This document shows, piece by piece, positions 60,540-64,000 of a DNA stretch of 64,000 nt. Under the pieces are notes generated by a model that saw only the letters and a program-made list of their open reading frames with translations, did no database searches and had not been told where the DNA came from. Source of the stretch: Molanna angustata. Its lineage: Eukaryota > Arthropoda > Insecta > Trichoptera > Molannidae. Where the stretch lies: the NCBI GenBank assembly GCA_963576475.1, contig OY754980.1, positions 22,985,434 through 23,049,433 on the forward strand. The letters run 5' to 3'. Both the position numbers and the translations under genes were made by a program. The first letter of the stretch is position 1. Each line of letters starts with the position of its first letter.

Positions 60540-60756
60540 CTTAATATTGCTTCTTGAGAAACTAACAAGTACTATGCCAAATATTAATTTAATACGTAAC
60601 CATTAACAAGTTGCCACATTTTGCAGACTGACTATAATAATCGTCCCACAGATCTAGATTGAAAACACATTTAAATTTGTGTCTCCACCGGGAATCGAAC
60701 CCAGGACCGTTAGATCAGTAGTCAGATACCCAACCAACTGAGCCACAAAGGCCGAC
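60540..60756 (-). mobile_element. tRNA-derived SINE, copy B
   Basis: It has the same head (GTCGGCCTTTGTGGCTCAG, A box TGGCTCAGTTGG; B box GGGTTCGATTCCC) and body as 16775-17019, with scattered changes. This copy has the better A box. Its tail is a T/A-rich stretch near 60520-60545. Confidence 0.85.
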
Positions 60757-61562
60757 GATGAAATAAGTAATATAAAATAAATCTGTTGAACGAATATTTA
60801 TTGGTAGTATCTCATCCTGAAACATACTTGTTAACTGTATATGTGCATATCTTTGTTTTTTATCTATCTTTTTAAATTTTCTTTCTTCTGTTATCTTGTA
60901 TTTTCTTATGAATTTTTCAACTATGTAATCAATTTCTGTATAGTCATTAATTTAAATTGAAGGAAGCACTTTTGGCTCAATTTTTATACAATAAATGTAA
61001 TATAAAATAAATAAATAATAGCTGTAGCTTTCTGAGAGAAAATAAATAAATATAAATTGTCATAATGAACGAATCGTTGATTGAATGAAAATAATCAGAA
61101 TCATTATTTTACATGTAAAGAATTCCATCAGATCAAAGAGATTCTTCAGCTAAATAACTTTTATTATGACATTGTTTAAAGAAAAATATCGTAGGAAGAT
61201 ATATTATTATTGAGAAGACGTATGTACGTACATCTAAAAGAGGTCTCAAATAAAATGCGATATGGAAAGAAAGTTGTATAAAACGTAGACTTGTATAGAT
61301 ACGAACGAAATTTATACTTTTCAACTTTAGTATACAATAAGGTTGTTTACAACCAACACGGATTTATATCTTGTACGCGACTAAAACAGTATACAGGTGA
61401 AAAATATTGGATCAATAATGCATTTCGTTTTATCATAGCGATCATATTGAAATTTTCTCGCTGTAAGACGTGATATTAAATTCATATTACATCGACATGA
61501 TTCGTACGACGCAATATCAAATTTGTATGATATTATGTATAAAACAAAACTAATATATATAA
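60757..61562. other. AT-rich spacer with a retroposon-like tail
   Basis: An (AAAT)n run at 61003-61020 follows TTTTTATACAATAAATGTAAT, similar to other LINE 3' ends in this window. No coding frame was recognised. Confidence 0.4.
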
Positions 61563-63940
61563 CTAGTTGCATGTGACACATGAGATCCAACTGTCGATAG
61601 CGATATTATGTATAGTTGAAGAATAAGAATCAAACTATAAACCCATAAATTCAAATTATTGAAAATTTTAACACATGTTGGTATGTATGTCAAGATAGGA
61701 CAGTACCCAAGTAACAATTTTACTCCTTGAATGCCCTTAAAATTATCGTAGGATAATCCTAAGAGTAAGAGCGTTTTACCACGAAATGCCTCCTGTAGCC
61801 TGGCTACAGAACCTCCTGTTGTATTAAAAGGCCCACTCTTAATATACTCTATCAAGACGAAACGCCTTTGGCTTTTTGAGACACATCGCCTTTAGAATAC
61901 CTGTTATGCGCTGGTCCTAGAACCCAACTTAAGCCAATATTAAGGTAATTCTAAGGCAAATCTAAAGCAGTTTTGAATATTTTTGTCGGGCGAAGCAGAG
62001 TAAAATAAAACCAGTAACAAATTTTATCTTACATTATATTTTAGTACTTCACAATAACATGGTTCCACAAAAACACAACTCAAGAGAAATCTTAAATTAA
62101 AATGGACTAAATTTTACGCGTGAGATAAAATGTGTTTTTGAGGAATAGAATTCCATTTTTTTAATGGGAAGACAAGTTTATTGTTATTGTTTATCATAAT
62201 ACCTCTGTAAAATTAAAGCGCCTCGAAAATTCTTAATATTTAAAGAAATTTTAAATTAAAATATGTATGTACCTCCCACTATATTGATAATATGTATTAT
62301 TTTTTTATATGCTCTAAACTAAAAATTCAATAAAATTTTTTTTTTGGGTTATTATTACCAGAAAAATAAAAAATATAATTCATTATCGTCATTATTATTA
62401 AAATAATCAATAATAAAAATGGCGATACAATAAAATTACAATCAAGTGTATTAGTATGACAACAAAGACAATTTTAAGAGCGATTACCTGTATTTTGGGG
62501 TACGCAATGCAATTTAAAAGCAAAGTACCCTTACGACACCTTTTTACCGGTATTTGAAAGCAATGTCGAGGGTATTCTAAGAACGTTTTCTCTTCGACAG
62601 CTCCGATCGCTCTCACAGACAGATCTTATAGATAATATAAAGGGTCGTTTAAGACCGCTTTAAAGGTCATTTGTCTTAATACTATTCTGTTGGTTTTGAA
62701 ATTGCTTTTTTTAAGGGTAAACGACTTTGAGACTATAGTGCTTTAAAAAAGGCAAATTTGCGTAAGTTTGCTTTATAACATGCATCGTAAAGCATGTTTA
62801 AGGTAATTTTTAGAGTGATGTGCTTTATTACTATTATGTATTACTCCTCAAGCGGTTTTATATTACACTTTGAGAGTGAAACAAAGCAACTTGAAAGTGC
62901 TTTTACGGGTCATTTGCCTTAATATTATTTTGGTGGCTTAGAATTGCTTTTTTTTAAGGTGAACGATTTTAAGACAATTGTGCTTTAAAAAAAGGCAAAA
63001 TTTTACCGTTTTGCTTTAAAATGTGCGACATAATGCAATTTTAAGACAAAATACCGTCTGTCAGGACTGATAGCGTCGAAAATTGTTACTTGGGTATGGA
63101 GGTCAGTCCTGTTTTCCTACCCGGAATATGAAAAAAGCATGATGGTTCTGTATGTATGTTTGGAGATTAAGTACCTATCAAACTATCTACTTCTACTTCT
63201 AAGTCTACTTACATATTGTGTATAGGCGACTGCCCTACAAATTGTATGAAGCAATGTCGTCACTACATTCAATTTTTATAAAAATTGTTTGAGATGTGCT
63301 AATACCATTTTTATATTTTTTATACAAAATTAAATTATCTAGTTGGGGTGTTTCGGCTTTTTTCGATATTTTTAAAAAAAATGAAAATATAGGCAGTTTA
63401 ACTCATAAATTTATCATAAAAAAAATATTTTTCTTAATAAAAAATGTTTGAGAAACCCTGGATTTTTTTTGAATAAACTAATTTGAGATTATGTGTTTTT
63501 CTATGTTTAAACCAATTTTCAGCGTTTTAGCTTTTATGGTTTCTGAGATATATGGAAAAATAAATTAAAAATTCAAAAGTTGATTACCCCTGACTGAAAC
63601 AAAAATTCAAAATTCTGAGTATAAAAGTTTTGTAGGCCTATAACTGTTTATATATTCTGAAATTTTGGGCTTTGTGAATTGAGCGGATCAAAAGTTATAA
63701 GGGGGGACGGACACACACACAGACACACACACAGACACGAAATGTTCTACTCCGAATTCTGAGTAAATCCGTGTATGGAACATATATGCTGCGAAGCCTC
63801 TAAGTTGGTGTTTTTTGACTTCAAAGTTGGAAAAGCCGTGAAAAAAGTAGACCTCTGCATACAATTCTCGCGTATCCTGGCTTGAAACATTGTCGATATG
63901 TTAAGAGAACAAAGTTCTCCTGAACAAATCGACAGTTGGA
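61563..63940 (-). mobile_element. Helentron-like non-autonomous element, copy 2, with nested insertion
   Basis: Minus-strand start TCCAACTGTCGAT (complement ends at 63940) and end CAACTAG (complement starts at 61563), as in copy 1, including GTGTCACATGCAACTAG. It is interrupted at 61704-63096 by another element. Outside the insert, the sequence runs closely parallel to copy 1, including the CA-rich tract at 63711-63738. Confidence 0.65.
61706..63094. mobile_element. TA-flanked nested element with internal repeats
   Basis: CCCAAGTAACAATTTT at the left and AAAATTGTTACTTGGG at the right, between TA at 61704-61705 and 63095-63096. Comparison with copy 1 shows the uninterrupted site, confirming the boundaries. 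Near the right end two ~130-bp segments are diverged tandem copies (from about 62664 and 62907), sharing GGTCATTTG(T/C)CTTAATA and GTGCTTTAAAAAA. CTTTAAA/TTAAGG words recur throughout. No transposase frame was found. Superfamily not assigned; a TA duplication alone is compatible with Tc1/mariner. Confidence 0.75.
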
Positions 63941-64000
63941 AAAAATATTGTTGACACCCTTTTCAAAGTTTTCTCACATATTAAATTTGCAATCGATTTT

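Overview
This is an AT-rich eukaryotic window with no host gene that I can support. It reads as an insect repeat desert, most likely lepidopteran. The reasons are non-LTR retrotransposon tails with GAA- or GAT-type ends, a tRNA-derived SINE, a Helitron with TC...CTAG termini, pogo-type transposon remnants, and frequent taggtacctac-like strings typical of moth and butterfly DNA. The taxon is an inference. The coding signal that can be recognised belongs to decayed transposable elements.

Layout. Positions 1-8.9 kb hold a TTAA-flanked MITE (290-966), 5'-truncated LINEs with exact target-site duplications (1239-1529 and 5559-5880), a tRNA-like sequence (2610-2682), long foldbacks (3784-3970 and 8387-8671) and a TA-flanked element (6710-7487). 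Positions 8.9-14.1 kb hold two pogo-like remnants. One keeps only the N-terminal helix-turn-helix and is split by a foldback. The other keeps only the C-terminal PHD-like zinc finger, carries a near-perfect palindrome, and sits inside a Helitron with intact ends (11593-14102). Positions 15.2-17.0 kb hold a 148-bp tandem repeat and a SINE.

Positions 17.1-39.5 kb are one large structure: about 63 copies of a 313-bp satellite monomer, largely organised in a 6-monomer (1878-bp) higher-order repeat. It is bounded by an 11-bp inverted repeat. A divergent 'tail' of 824-838 bp occurs three times, each time ending in the right-hand inverted repeat. Relatives of this tail occur alone at about 40.4 kb and 57.5 kb, which suggests that the satellite arose by tandem amplification inside a mobile element. 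This is the most interesting object in the window.

Positions 39.5-64 kb hold further LINE fragments, a Harbinger-like non-autonomous element (46057-46751), a 409-bp tandem duplication across a LINE junction (48986-49803), foldbacks, a second SINE copy, and at least five copies of a Helentron-like non-autonomous family. One of these copies is split by a 1.39-kb element with internal repeats. Element boundaries were read by eye from terminal repeats and target duplications. No alignments or database searches were run.
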